A DNA stretch of 33,357 bases from Strigomonas culicis. Taxonomy: Eukaryota; Euglenozoa; Kinetoplastea; Trypanosomatida; Trypanosomatidae. The position numbers and the translations under genes are program-made. This document shows positions 25,915-33,357 of this stretch, one piece after another. The number at the start of each line of letters is the position of its first letter. Position 1 is the stretch's first letter. The DNA lies in NCBI GenBank assembly GCA_000482145.1, contig AUXH01000160.1:1-33357 (forward strand), written 5' to 3'. The notes beneath the pieces are model-generated. The model saw nothing but the letters and a program-made list of their open reading frames with translations, searched no databases and was not told the DNA's origin.

Positions 25915-27690
25915 ATGAAAGACACGCCACCGAAGAAGCTGGTGCAAGTTGTGGAGAGGTCCGTCTGCCAGGAGGTCACCAGCTACTTCCCCGAGATGCA
26001 CTTCTGCGGCCAGCTGCGGCGCCACGGCCTCGCCGCGGACGCGATGGCGCCGCACCGCCACGACTGGACGACCGGGGCAGCGGCAGCGCCACCGCTGAAG
26101 CGACCGCGCGACCGTCTCATCGAGAACCTGCTGTACGACGCGGGGGCACACATGGTCGGCCGCCTGCGTGAGGCGGCCCCCGCCGCGGCCGGCGTCCGCT
26201 CCCGCGGGGGCGCGCCGCGGCGCCGTGCGGCGACCGCGCGGCCGCCGCCACCCGNGGACCCCCCCGCCACCCCCTGTGATCGCTACGCGGTGCGGTGCGA
26301 GTGCTGCGTGACGCGGGTGCTCTTCTTGAAGAAGTGCGCTGTGCTGACGGGGCACCACACGGTGTGGGCGGAGAGCCGCGCGGTCGTGCGCCTGGCGCCG
26401 AGCCGCGAGCGGGGCGGCCTCGCCCCGTCCCCGCCGCCCGCCGCGACGACGATGGAGCTCCTTTTTCACAGCCTGCACATCGTCCACGACGGCGTCGCGG
26501 CGCACCCACATCCGTCCTCCTTCGCGCTGCAGTCCGTCTTCCAGCCGGCGCGCTTCCTGTCGCTCGAGTGCTACCCGCGGCAGATGCTGCACTTCAGCCT
26601 CGTGTGCTACGCGCTGTGGCACCAGGCGGGGCCGGCCCTGTCGCCCGCCGCCGCCTCGACACCGGGCTCGACGCCGGCCGCCGCGGTGGCGGCGGCCGGC
26701 GTCCCGCTGCCTTCGGCGGAGGGCGACTGCGTGCTGGTGCTGGGCCTGGGCGGCAATGTGATGGGCCGCTGCCTCGACACGATCCTGGCCCCCGCCGTGC
26801 GGCTCGACCTCGTGGAGGTGGAGCCCACCGTCGTGGAGGCGTGCGTGCGCCACGGGCAGGTGCCGGCCCTCACCGCGTGGGTGCCGCTGGAGCCGTCCGC
26901 CGCCGCGGCGCCGCTGCAGTGCGCCTTTCCCGCGCAGGCCGGGGCGCGCGGGCTGCGGTACCGCGTCATACTGGGCGACGCGCACCGCTTCTTGGAGGAG
27001 GGGGCGCCGTCGCCTGGCGCGGCGGCAGCACCCGCGCTGAACATGAACCACCTCCAGTACAACATCATCTACCTCGACTGCTACGACCCGGAGCGCGAGG
27101 CGATGCTGTGTGGCGTCGGCCTCGTCGAGCTGTGCCGCGCGCGGCTGCGGCCGGGCGGCTGCCTCGTCATCAATGCGCATGTGCTGCCGAAGCCGGTGCA
27201 CCTGTTCGCCATGGTGGGGGCCGCACCCGCGGCGGAGACGCTGCCGGCGCCATCGAAGAAGGCGTTGAAGCGCCGGCGGTCACGGGTGGAAGGGGCGACG
27301 GAAGCGCCGCGAGAGGAGCTGTTCGCCACGGTGCAGGCACTGCGGGTGGGGGGCTGCGACCAGTCCATCGTCGTGTGCATCGCCGCCGACGCCGTGGCCG
27401 GCGAGGACGGCGGGACGGACGGGTGCGGCGGCGCAGCCAAGCTGGACCGCTTCACCGTTGCGGCGGCTCGCACCATGGCGGAGGAGATCAACCGCAGCGG
27501 TCTCCTCCGCTGCGGACCAGGGCGAGAGGGGGAGCCGGACAGCTCCGCCGGCACGCCCTTCGCGCTCGAGACGGATTGGCTCCGTCGGAGCCGGCGGCTG
27601 GAGCCGCCGGCGCCCCCCTCTTCGTCCGATTCGCGCGCGTCGGCGTCGGATCGCCGGTTTCCAGACTGCAGAGTGTGGGAGCATTACTAA
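25915..27690 (+). CDS. Spermidine-synthase-like / class I methyltransferase-fold protein
   Basis: This 591-residue protein has a Rossmann-type methyltransferase core in its second half. A glycine-rich SAM-binding motif VLVLGLGGNVMG starts near residue 273 (Gly277). It is followed by DLVEVEP with acidic Glu303, the GDAHRFLEE segment and IIYLDCYDPE, where spermidine synthases have a VDSSDP-type motif. The strand LRPGGCLVIN completes the fold. The N-terminal 270 residues lack a recognisable domain and contain an Arg/Pro-rich linker (about 75-120) and several Cys (CECCVTRVLF). The order and wording are closer to spermidine-synthase-like proteins such as the METTL13 C-terminal domain than to true SpdS. 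The substrate is unknown. One base (26255) is N, leaving residue 114 undefined without breaking the frame. The ATG is the first after the splice site; the stop is TAA. Confidence 0.82.
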   Translation: MKDTPPKKLVQVVERSVCQEVTSYFPEMHFCGQLRRHGLAADAMAPHRHDWTTGAAAAPPLKRPRDRLIENLLYDAGAHMVGRLREAAPAAAGVRSRGGAPRRRAATARPPPPXDPPATPCDRYAVRCECCVTRVLFLKKCAVLTGHHTVWAESRAVVRLAPSRERGGLAPSPPPAATTMELLFHSLHIVHDGVAAHPHPSSFALQSVFQPARFLSLECYPRQMLHFSLVCYALWHQAGPALSPAAASTPGSTPAAAVAAAGVPLPSAEGDCVLVLGLGGNVMGRCLDTILAPAVRLDLVEVEPTVVEACVRHGQVPALTAWVPLEPSAAAAPLQCAFPAQAGARGLRYRVILGDAHRFLEEGAPSPGAAAAPALNMNHLQYNIIYLDCYDPEREAMLCGVGLVELCRARLRPGGCLVINAHVLPKPVHLFAMVGAAPAAETLPAPSKKALKRRRSRVEGATEAPREELFATVQALRVGGCDQSIVVCIAADAVAGEDGGTDGCGGAAKLDRFTVAAARTMAEEINRSGLLRCGPGREGEPDSSAGTPFALETDWLRRSRRLEPPAPPSSSDSRASASDRRFPDCRVWEHY

Positions 27691-27973
27691 AGGAAACACG
27701 CCGAGAGGAAAACAAAGAGGGGCAGAAGCGAGTCCCGTGACGGTACGTTTTGCCGTTGTTCATTATTACGTTTTGTGTATAGATGCGTCGAAATTTGCGC
27801 TTTCTGTTGTGTTTTTGTGCTGCTGTACGTGTTTTTCTTTTGTGTGTGTTTCTTTCTGTAGTGCTTTACCTTCCCCCCCCCTCAATGTTATTTCATCATT
27901 TTTCGTTCTCTCTCTTTTTCTTCTATTGTCAAGCTGATTAAGCAGGGAAAGTAAAAGAACAAGGAAGTAACTG
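27691..27973. other. Intergenic spacer / 3' UTR
   Basis: T-rich spacer with a C/T stretch ending in AG at 27932-27933, a possible alternative acceptor. No gene supported. Confidence 0.6.
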
Positions 27974-27996
27974 ATTTTTGTTTTCTCTTTTCATAG
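27974..27996 (+). promoter_or_regulatory. Polypyrimidine tract and trans-splice acceptor for NSUN5
   Basis: A T/C tract (27974-27992) is followed by AG at 27995-27996, 84 bases before the ATG at 28080, with no ATG in between. A further T run near 28039-28050 has no AG between it and the start codon. Confidence 0.6.
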
Positions 27997-28079
27997 CCTA
28001 CGAGAATAAACAACAATCCATAAATCCTTCACCAAGTCCTTTTTTTTTTTGACTTCTCCATTTCTTTGTTCCACCCAAT

Positions 28080-29948
28080 ATGGATGTCTACCGACAGGCT
28101 GCAGACGTGATTAAGGCGGTCCGCGCGGGCGAGGGCACGGCGAAGGCCCTCTGTCTCCGGAAGGAGATGCAGAAGAAGAAGCAGACCTACGCGGTCGTGT
28201 GCGAGACGCTGCGCCACTACGAGCTGCTCGAGGACCTCCTGAAGACGGCCGCCTTCTTCGAGTACTACCCTCAGGCCTCGAGGGACCTCTCTCTCTGCAT
28301 GGCCTACGACGCCGTGATCGGCAAGGGCGTCAACACGAAGAACGACACGACCGCGCGGGCGGTGGCGGACTCCGTGAAGTACCTGCGCGACGCGTACGCG
28401 CAGGTACGGCGGCGCCACCACATCGTCCCGCGCAGCAGCGAGTCCATGGACACATCCGCCTTCGACGAGGGGGAGGCCGGCTCCACCGGCAAGCGCGCGC
28501 GCGACGGCGGTGATGTCGACGGGGAGGAGGAGGCCATGGCGAGCGGCGGCGTCGCGGCGGCCTCGCTGCGCCTGCCGCGCTACGCGCGCGTCAACACGCT
28601 TAAGATCGACGCGGAGACGCTGGTGCAGCGGCTGCGCAGCGCCGCGGCGGAGAAGCGCAAGCAGCAGCAGACCGTCGCCAAGGCGGGGCGCATCCTGCCG
28701 GACTTCACGCGCGACCCGGTGGTCCCCGACCTTCTCGTGTTTCCGTCCGGCACGGACCTCCACGCGCACCCCGCCGTGCGGGGCGGCCAGCTCGTCCTGC
28801 AGGACCGCGCCTCGTGCCTGCCGCCCTGCGTGCTGCTCGACGCGGTGCCCGTCACCGTCCACGGCCCCGCCGCGGCGGCGCCGCGCAAGCCGCTGGAGTA
28901 TGTGGTTGATGCGTGCGCGGCGCCGGGGAACAAGACGACGCAGCTCGCCGCGCTCGGCGCGCCGAAGATCCGCATCATGGCGCTGGAGCTGGACGAGCGC
29001 CGTGCGGGGCTGCTGGAGCACCGCGTGCAGGTGCTTGGCGCCGGCGACTACGTGAACGTGAACCACCTCGACTTCTTTCAGATCAGCTCGGAGCACCGGG
29101 AGGCGACGGAGGGCATCCTGCTGGACCCGAGCTGCAGCGCCAGCGGCGTGCTCTCGCGCGTCGACATCGAGGTCGGCGGGCAGGCGCCCTCCGCCGGCCA
29201 CCCGCTCGCGCAGCGCTCGCGCGCGGCGAAGGAGGACGGCGCGGCGGGTGAGAAGGAAAAGGAGAAGGAGGTCGTCTTCCGCCGCGAGCGGCGGCGGCTG
29301 CGCGAGCTGGAGGAGCTGCAGAAGCCCTTGGCGGAGGTGCTGCCGGCCATCACCTCCACCGCCGCGACGGCGGGCCGGCGCGGCCCCACGGTGGACCCGG
29401 CCGTCGTGCGCGCGATCGCGGAGAAGAAGCGGCAGGGCCAGTCCCTCACACTCGAGGCGATGCTGATGGACCAGGAGCTGGAGGAGGAGAAGGCGCGGAA
29501 GCAGCAGGAGCAGCAGCAGCAGGCGGCGCCGGCGGAGGAGGCGGAGGCGGTGGCGGCCGCCAAGGCGGAGGCCGCCCCGGTGGACGAGCGGGTGCAGAAG
29601 CTCTCGCAGCTGCAGCGCAAGCTGCTGGCCCACGCGCTGCTGTCCTTCCCCAACTGCCGCACCGTCGTCTACTCGACCTGCTCCGTGCACGAGGCGGAGA
29701 ACGAGGACGTCGTGCGGCAGGTGCTGGACGACACCCGCGTGCAGGAGCGCGGCTGGCAGCTCAGCGAGATCATGCCCGGCGTGTGGCCGTCGCGCGGGTG
29801 GCGGCACGAGGGCGAGGCGCACCCGCTGCATTACACGGTGCGCTGCGACCCCGCGGTGGACCGCACGAACGGCTTCTATGTCGCGCGCTTCGATCGTGTG
29901 GTTGCAGCGCCCGCCGCGAAGGCGGCTTCGGGAGAGAAGAGTAAATGA
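28080..29948 (+). CDS. NSUN5: NSUN5/Rcm1-type rRNA (cytosine-C5) methyltransferase
   Basis: This 622-residue NOL1/NOP2/Sun-family enzyme is expected to make 5-methylcytosine in large-subunit rRNA, as NSUN5 and yeast Rcm1 do. The N-terminal helical domain (about 1-115) and the LPRYARVNTLK entry into the core fit NSUN5. SAM motif I is VDACAAPGNKTTQL (Asp277-Lys285). Motif IV is LLDPSCSASG (Cys352) and motif VI is YSTCSVHEAENE (Cys534); together these supply the two family cysteines, with the motif VI Cys as nucleophile. The PSC rather than PPC wording of motif IV is typical of this subfamily. Between motifs IV and VI there are about 180 residues where human NSUN5 has about 50. The extra part is highly charged and coiled-coil-like with an EEE/QQQ-rich stretch. 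A second low-complexity acidic linker lies near 135-165. The stop is TGA. Confidence 0.94.
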   Translation: MDVYRQAADVIKAVRAGEGTAKALCLRKEMQKKKQTYAVVCETLRHYELLEDLLKTAAFFEYYPQASRDLSLCMAYDAVIGKGVNTKNDTTARAVADSVKYLRDAYAQVRRRHHIVPRSSESMDTSAFDEGEAGSTGKRARDGGDVDGEEEAMASGGVAAASLRLPRYARVNTLKIDAETLVQRLRSAAAEKRKQQQTVAKAGRILPDFTRDPVVPDLLVFPSGTDLHAHPAVRGGQLVLQDRASCLPPCVLLDAVPVTVHGPAAAAPRKPLEYVVDACAAPGNKTTQLAALGAPKIRIMALELDERRAGLLEHRVQVLGAGDYVNVNHLDFFQISSEHREATEGILLDPSCSASGVLSRVDIEVGGQAPSAGHPLAQRSRAAKEDGAAGEKEKEKEVVFRRERRRLRELEELQKPLAEVLPAITSTAATAGRRGPTVDPAVVRAIAEKKRQGQSLTLEAMLMDQELEEEKARKQQEQQQQAAPAEEAEAVAAAKAEAAPVDERVQKLSQLQRKLLAHALLSFPNCRTVVYSTCSVHEAENEDVVRQVLDDTRVQERGWQLSEIMPGVWPSRGWRHEGEAHPLHYTVRCDPAVDRTNGFYVARFDRVVAAPAAKAASGEKSK

Positions 29949-30147
29949 GAGCGTGAAACAAGTCTAAATATGATAAAAAACTAAACGAATAAGTATAACG
30001 ATCTAATTACAAAAAAAAATAATACATCAAAACAAAGAGGACATTATGTTTTTGGATTTGCTACGTTCTGGGTGGTTTTCTTCCTTCTTCCCTTTTTTTT
30101 TTGTGCACATTTTTTGTTTAAAATGAACTTCTGCGTATATTAATCTG
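29949..30147. other. Intergenic spacer / 3' UTR of NSUN5
   Basis: A-rich after the stop codon (29960-30035), then T-rich. Nothing else seen. Confidence 0.6.
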
Positions 30148-30192
30148 CTTTTCTTCTCGTCGTCTTTTTTTTTTCACTTCTTTTTGTTTAAG
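30148..30192 (+). promoter_or_regulatory. Polypyrimidine tract and trans-splice acceptor for the HAD gene
   Basis: T/C tract from 30148 to about 30188 with AG at 30191-30192. The 5' UTR would be about 41 bases, with no ATG before 30234. An intact acceptor suggests the interrupted gene is still trans-spliced. Confidence 0.62.
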
Positions 30193-30233
30193 GTTGAAAA
30201 GAGGCGAACAACAACCACAAGAGAATCGTGCTG

Positions 30234-31526
30234 ATGGCAACCCCCAGCGTGCTGGATGCGCTTCTGGCGGACGATGACCTCACCGCCTTAATCTCCGACA
30301 TCGACGGCACGATCGCCCACTACGCCGCTGCACTGCAGGCGCTCTTGTACGAGCCGGTGGCCGGTCCGGCCCCAGACACGGCGGATGGCGCTGACCGCGA
30401 GGCGATGGAGGCGCTGCTGGCGGATGCCTTCCCTCCCGCCGCACGGGCCGCCCGCTTCGACGGCATGCCCAGCGCATACTGGCGGCACGCACCGACCCGG
30501 GCGGTCCGCAAAGTCTACACAGTGTACAGCACCACGCTCAGCAGCGCGATGGGGCCGTGCCTCATTTCGGAGAACACGATCCTGCTCCTGGAGCTCCTGC
30601 AGCGGCCGTCGCTGCTCTACGCGGGACTGCCGCCGGCGGCGGCGGCGCGCGGCGGACCCAGCCCACGGGCAGAGCGGTCCCCGGTGCTGTGCGCGCTCAT
30701 CACGGGTGCGCGGACAGCCACCTACGCGGGACGCCGGCGCAGCGGCGCACTGCCGTACGTGGCCTACGACGCCTACGAGGGCGGGGGGAAGATTGTGTGC
30801 TGCCTGCGGCCGCCCCCGGGCAGCGCACGGACGGCGGACCCGTCTTACGTTCCGCACCAGCAGATGGCGGAGGTGCCTCTGGAGGAGGCGTGGATACGCC
30901 GCTTCGCGGCCGTCACAGGCTTTCCTGCAAGCGTCGGCTCAGAGGGGAGCAGCGACGACACCCGGAAAGGCCCACTGTGGGATCTGATGCGCCGCTTGGA
31001 GGGAGATGGGTTCCGCATTGACAGCCACACGTATGAGACTTCCTTTTTGGTGGACATGGCGAAGAGCCCCTGTGTGCGCCACGCGGGGGACGCCCCAGGG
31101 GCCTAGCCGCGCTTCGCCTCGTGCGAGGCCGCGGAGGCTTTCCTCACGGAACGCCTCGCGGACTGTGCCGACGTGGAGCTGTTCGTGAACCTCGGCAAGG
31201 CGCAGGTGAACGCGCGCGGCAGCGGGAAGCTGGGTGCGATGCAGTACATCTTAGAGGCGGCCGCAGCGGCGACGGCGCTGCCGTTTTCTGCCTCGCGGAC
31301 GGTGGCCTTGTTCGATGACAACAACGATCTTTCCTTTGCAAAAGCGTGCCGGGTCGGGCTGCTGCCCTCCGTCGCCCACGCCAGCGTGCTCGCGCAGCCG
31401 GAGCTGCAGGGGCCGCGGCCGACGTGGTTCCGGCCGCCGTACGACGGCCTGCTGGGGTCTGAGTGGTGCCTGTGGCAGGTGGTGCTCTTCAAGCGGCACC
31501 GGTGCGCTGCACACTGCTCGGTGTAG
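30234..31526 (+). pseudogene. HAD-family phosphatase reading frame interrupted by one in-frame TAG
   Basis: The frame from the ATG at 30234 stays open to a TAG at 31104-31106 (290 residues). It then continues in the same frame for another 139 codons to TAG at 31524-31526. Catalytic motif I is SDIDGT (Asp22, Asp24) and motif II is LITGAR (Thr157). After the TAG come the motif III lysine in GSGKLGAM (codon 332) and motif IV LFDDNNDL (codons 361-365). The order and the DDNND wording fit HAD subfamily IIB phosphatases of the Cof/sucrose-phosphatase type; the substrate is unknown. The ORF was presumably one 430-codon gene. Ending at 31104 would remove the lysine and the metal-binding acidic residues, so the short product should be inactive. 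Explanations are a nonsense mutation, a sequencing error or stop-codon readthrough. The GC-rich codon use is the same on both sides. Confidence 0.82.
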
Positions 31527-31775
31527 CGCCGCACACTATCGTCTTCGCGTGCGCTGCGCGTTCTTCTTTTTTTTTTCTTTTACTCTTCCTTTCTTTCCCT
31601 TCGTATTCTTGCGTGTATACTAAGCAGAACACTTTAACGTATTCTTACCATATGAGCAGGTGATGTTAATACGAATGGCGCCCGCCATCACACTTTTTGT
31701 TGCTTTCCGTCCCCTGTTCACCTTTCACTAATATACTTTGGTTCATTCCTTCCCTGCGCCTTTTTATACACGACG
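31527..31775. other. Intergenic spacer / 3' UTR of the HAD gene
   Basis: Begins with a T/C-rich stretch (about 31561-31610), followed by AGs at 31623-31627 that could be alternative acceptors. Using them would put upstream ATGs (31652, 31662, 31675) into the next transcript's leader. No gene supported. Confidence 0.55.

Positions 31776-31803
<28 letters not shown>
31776..31803. repeat. (CT)14 microsatellite serving as pyrimidine tract
   Basis: Fourteen uninterrupted CT dinucleotides lie directly upstream of the start of the dehydrogenase gene. It resembles the CT run at the left edge of the window and probably acts as the splicing polypyrimidine tract. Confidence 0.93.
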
Positions 31804-31810
<7 letters not shown>

Positions 31811-31811
31811 G
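31804..31811 (+). promoter_or_regulatory. Trans-splice acceptor AG very close to the dehydrogenase start codon
   Basis: The first AG after the (CT)14 run is at 31810-31811. If used, only six bases separate the splice junction from the ATG at 31818. Confidence 0.55.
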
Positions 31812-31817
31812 CTATCC

Positions 31818-32882
31818 ATGACGCTTCCCAACCCCTTCGATTGTTATCTTGTTGTTGCGGCGCGCTGGGGCCAGCCCGGCTTCGCGCAGCGCGCCCTGGA
31901 CTACATCCAGGAACACTCCCCCCAGCGCTACACGCATGCCATCGCTGCGGAGACGGATCTGCGGAGCGCACTGCAAGTGGTACACGATCAGACAGAGCGC
32001 AAGGTCATCCTTGTTGCGGGTGGCTTTCAAGGTTGTGGCCACGAGGCCATCCGGTACCTCTGCGATGACTACAACAAGCCGCAGTCGGAGCGGCGCATGG
32101 TCTGGATTCATTCCCTCTCCGTGGGAGTGGATCTATATCGCTTCCCGGAAATGCCGAACGAGATCCGCGGTATCCCCATCACGAACGCGCGCGGCACGCA
32201 GTCGAAGGCGCTGGCGGAGTACGTGCTGTACGCGATCATGTACTTCTGCCGCCAGACGTGCCGGCAGCTGGCGATCCAGCGGTCGCGGCACTGGCAGCCC
32301 TGCGCGATCGAGGACCTGAGCGGCCGCACGATGGGCATCCTGGGCTACGGCGACATCGGTGTGTGCACGGGGCGGCTGGCGCGTGCCTTCGGGATGCGGG
32401 TGCGGGGCGTGAAGCGGTCTCCGCCGGAGACGGCGGAGGACGCGTACGGCGTGGAGCTGAGCAGCGGCTCGGCGGCGCTGGAGGCGGCGGTGCGCGACTG
32501 CGAGTTCGTGGTGAACGTGCTGCCGAACACACCGGCCACGGCGGGCTACTTCGATGCGGCGCGGCTGGCGACGATGCGGCGCGACGCGGTGTACATCAAC
32601 ATTGGCCGCGGGGGGACGCAGGTGGAGACGGACCTGGTGGCGGCGCTGCGCGCCGGCACGATCCGCGGCGCGGCGCTGGACGTGTTCGAGCAGGAGCCGC
32701 TGCCGGAGGACAGCCCGCTGTACGACCTGCCGCCGGAGCAGCTGCTGCTGACGCACCACAGCGCGTGCATGACGGCGCAGCAGGGCACGGGGCTGTGGGA
32801 CCGCTACGTGGAGCTGGCGGCGGTGGTGGCGCGAGGGGAGTCCCTGAAGCCGCACGAGATCGACCGAGAGCTATGGTACTGA
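31818..32882 (+). CDS. D-isomer-specific 2-hydroxyacid dehydrogenase
   Basis: This 354-residue protein has the two-domain architecture of NAD(P)-dependent D-2-hydroxyacid dehydrogenases, which interconvert 2-oxo acids and D-2-hydroxy acids. The nucleotide-binding domain starts at LSGRTMGILGYGDIG (GxGxxG at 176-181). The catalytic residues are all visible: Arg264 in NIGRGG, Glu293 in FEQEPLPED and His314 in LTHHSA. The substrate-domain loop SLSVGVD (99-105) is also typical. An NAD-preferring acidic residue at the end of β2 is not evident; VKRSPP has Lys-Arg there, which suggests NADP(H) preference, similar to glyoxylate/hydroxypyruvate reductase-type enzymes. The precise substrate cannot be told. 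There is no obvious targeting sequence, so it is probably cytosolic. The start is the first ATG after the acceptor; the stop is TGA. Confidence 0.93.
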   Translation: MTLPNPFDCYLVVAARWGQPGFAQRALDYIQEHSPQRYTHAIAAETDLRSALQVVHDQTERKVILVAGGFQGCGHEAIRYLCDDYNKPQSERRMVWIHSLSVGVDLYRFPEMPNEIRGIPITNARGTQSKALAEYVLYAIMYFCRQTCRQLAIQRSRHWQPCAIEDLSGRTMGILGYGDIGVCTGRLARAFGMRVRGVKRSPPETAEDAYGVELSSGSAALEAAVRDCEFVVNVLPNTPATAGYFDAARLATMRRDAVYINIGRGGTQVETDLVAALRAGTIRGAALDVFEQEPLPEDSPLYDLPPEQLLLTHHSACMTAQQGTGLWDRYVELAAVVARGESLKPHEIDRELWY

Positions 32883-33357
32883 GGACCCCGCTCTGCGTGC
32901 ATCCATCTATTATTCTTTACTTTTGTTTTCATGACTTTTTTGTTTTAATGTATATGCATATATGTATGTATGTGTGTATAGTAGAATGTGCGAGCGCGTC
33001 TTTTCTTTTTTTTTTCTTGCTATTCTCTTTTAGCATTCTGAGTGTTGTATAAACTATTTTTATTCTGTAAGGATACTGGGTCTTTTGTTTTTCTGTTAGC
33101 GGTAATCTTTCATGAAACATTTGCTCTCTATTTTCATTTTTTTTCTTTTTTTTTTCTGTTCTTTTGATGTCTTCATGTATCAATGTCATTCACGCTTCTT
33201 TCTTCCCTTGTCTCATGTACCCCGGGGAAGCCTTCTTTTGGCACTTGATTAGGTTTGGTCACCACATCTAGTATTCGTTACTTTGTTATCTATATATATA
33301 TATATATATATATATACAGATTCTTATTTTTTTTCTTTTTTTTTCTTTTCGTTTCCC
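32883..33357. other. Right-hand spacer: 3' UTR of the dehydrogenase and upstream region of the next gene
   Basis: AT-rich with T runs near 33007-33016, 33139-33146 and 33150-33159. From 33327 to the window end a T/C tract begins that probably serves the next gene, which lies outside the window. No coding region is supported. Confidence 0.6.
33291..33316. repeat. (TA)13 microsatellite
   Basis: Thirteen uninterrupted TA dinucleotides precede the pyrimidine tract at the right edge of the window. Confidence 0.95.

Noticed and set aside
30234..31526. Nonstandard genetic code (UAG as sense, as in Blastocrithidia)
   Set aside because: Only one internal stop occurs in about 26 kb of coding sequence, and TAG, TAA and TGA all serve as normal terminators here.
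28080..32882. Functional operon of NSUN5, HAD phosphatase and dehydrogenase
   Set aside because: Each gene has its own splice-acceptor region, and co-orientation is the default in this genome type. No shared substrate is evident.
1..33357. tRNA, rRNA, CRISPR array, transposon or strand-switch region
   Set aside because: No cloverleaf-like block, rRNA-like stretch, spaced direct repeat or transposase frame was recognised. All genes share one strand with no divergent or convergent junction.

Overview
The window looks like nuclear chromosomal DNA from a trypanosomatid (kinetoplastid protist). All thirteen recognisable genes lie head to tail on the + strand, and I see no introns. Coding DNA is very GC-rich with G/C in nearly all third codon positions. 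The 0.3-0.7 kb spacers are AT-rich and full of T and CT tracts. Nearly every spacer has a long polypyrimidine tract followed by an AG a short way before the next ATG, which is the layout of spliced-leader trans-splicing in a polycistronic directional gene cluster. Several proteins are clearly eukaryotic (VPS15, PCH2/TRIP13, topoisomerase III beta, ArfGAP, RPA1, NSUN5). RPA1 has the short form, without the N-terminal 70N domain, that is known from trypanosomatids. I cannot name the species.

Layout from left to right: methylthioribulose-1-phosphate dehydratase (92-763); RPA1 (1233-2642); a small, probably mitochondrial protein of unknown function (3354-3923); a 2269-residue unknown protein (4438-11247); PCH2/TRIP13 AAA+ ATPase (11606-13237); topoisomerase III beta with a C-terminal RG tail (13779-16373); an ArfGAP with a glutamine tract (16873-18018); VPS15 (18637-23388); an SLC37-like organophosphate transporter (23773-25338); a protein with a spermidine-synthase-like methyltransferase fold (25915-27690); an NSUN5/Rcm1-type rRNA m5C methyltransferase with a large charged insertion (28080-29948); a HAD-family phosphatase reading frame broken by one in-frame TAG (30234-31526); and a D-2-hydroxyacid dehydrogenase (31818-32882).

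Genes in such clusters are transcribed together but usually not functionally linked, so proximity says little about shared pathways. RPA1, PCH2 and TOP3B do all act in DNA or chromosome maintenance. The rest cover methionine salvage, endosomal phosphoinositide signalling (VPS15 with the class III PI3-kinase), Arf GTPase control, ribosome modification and small-molecule metabolism.

I saw no rRNA, tRNA, CRISPR array, transposon or strand-switch region. The most interesting anomaly is the in-frame TAG in the HAD gene, which separates catalytic motifs I-II from III-IV in one frame. Next are the unclassified 2269-residue protein and the large lineage-type insertions in VPS15, NSUN5 and PCH2. I did not find a convincing new multi-gene system.
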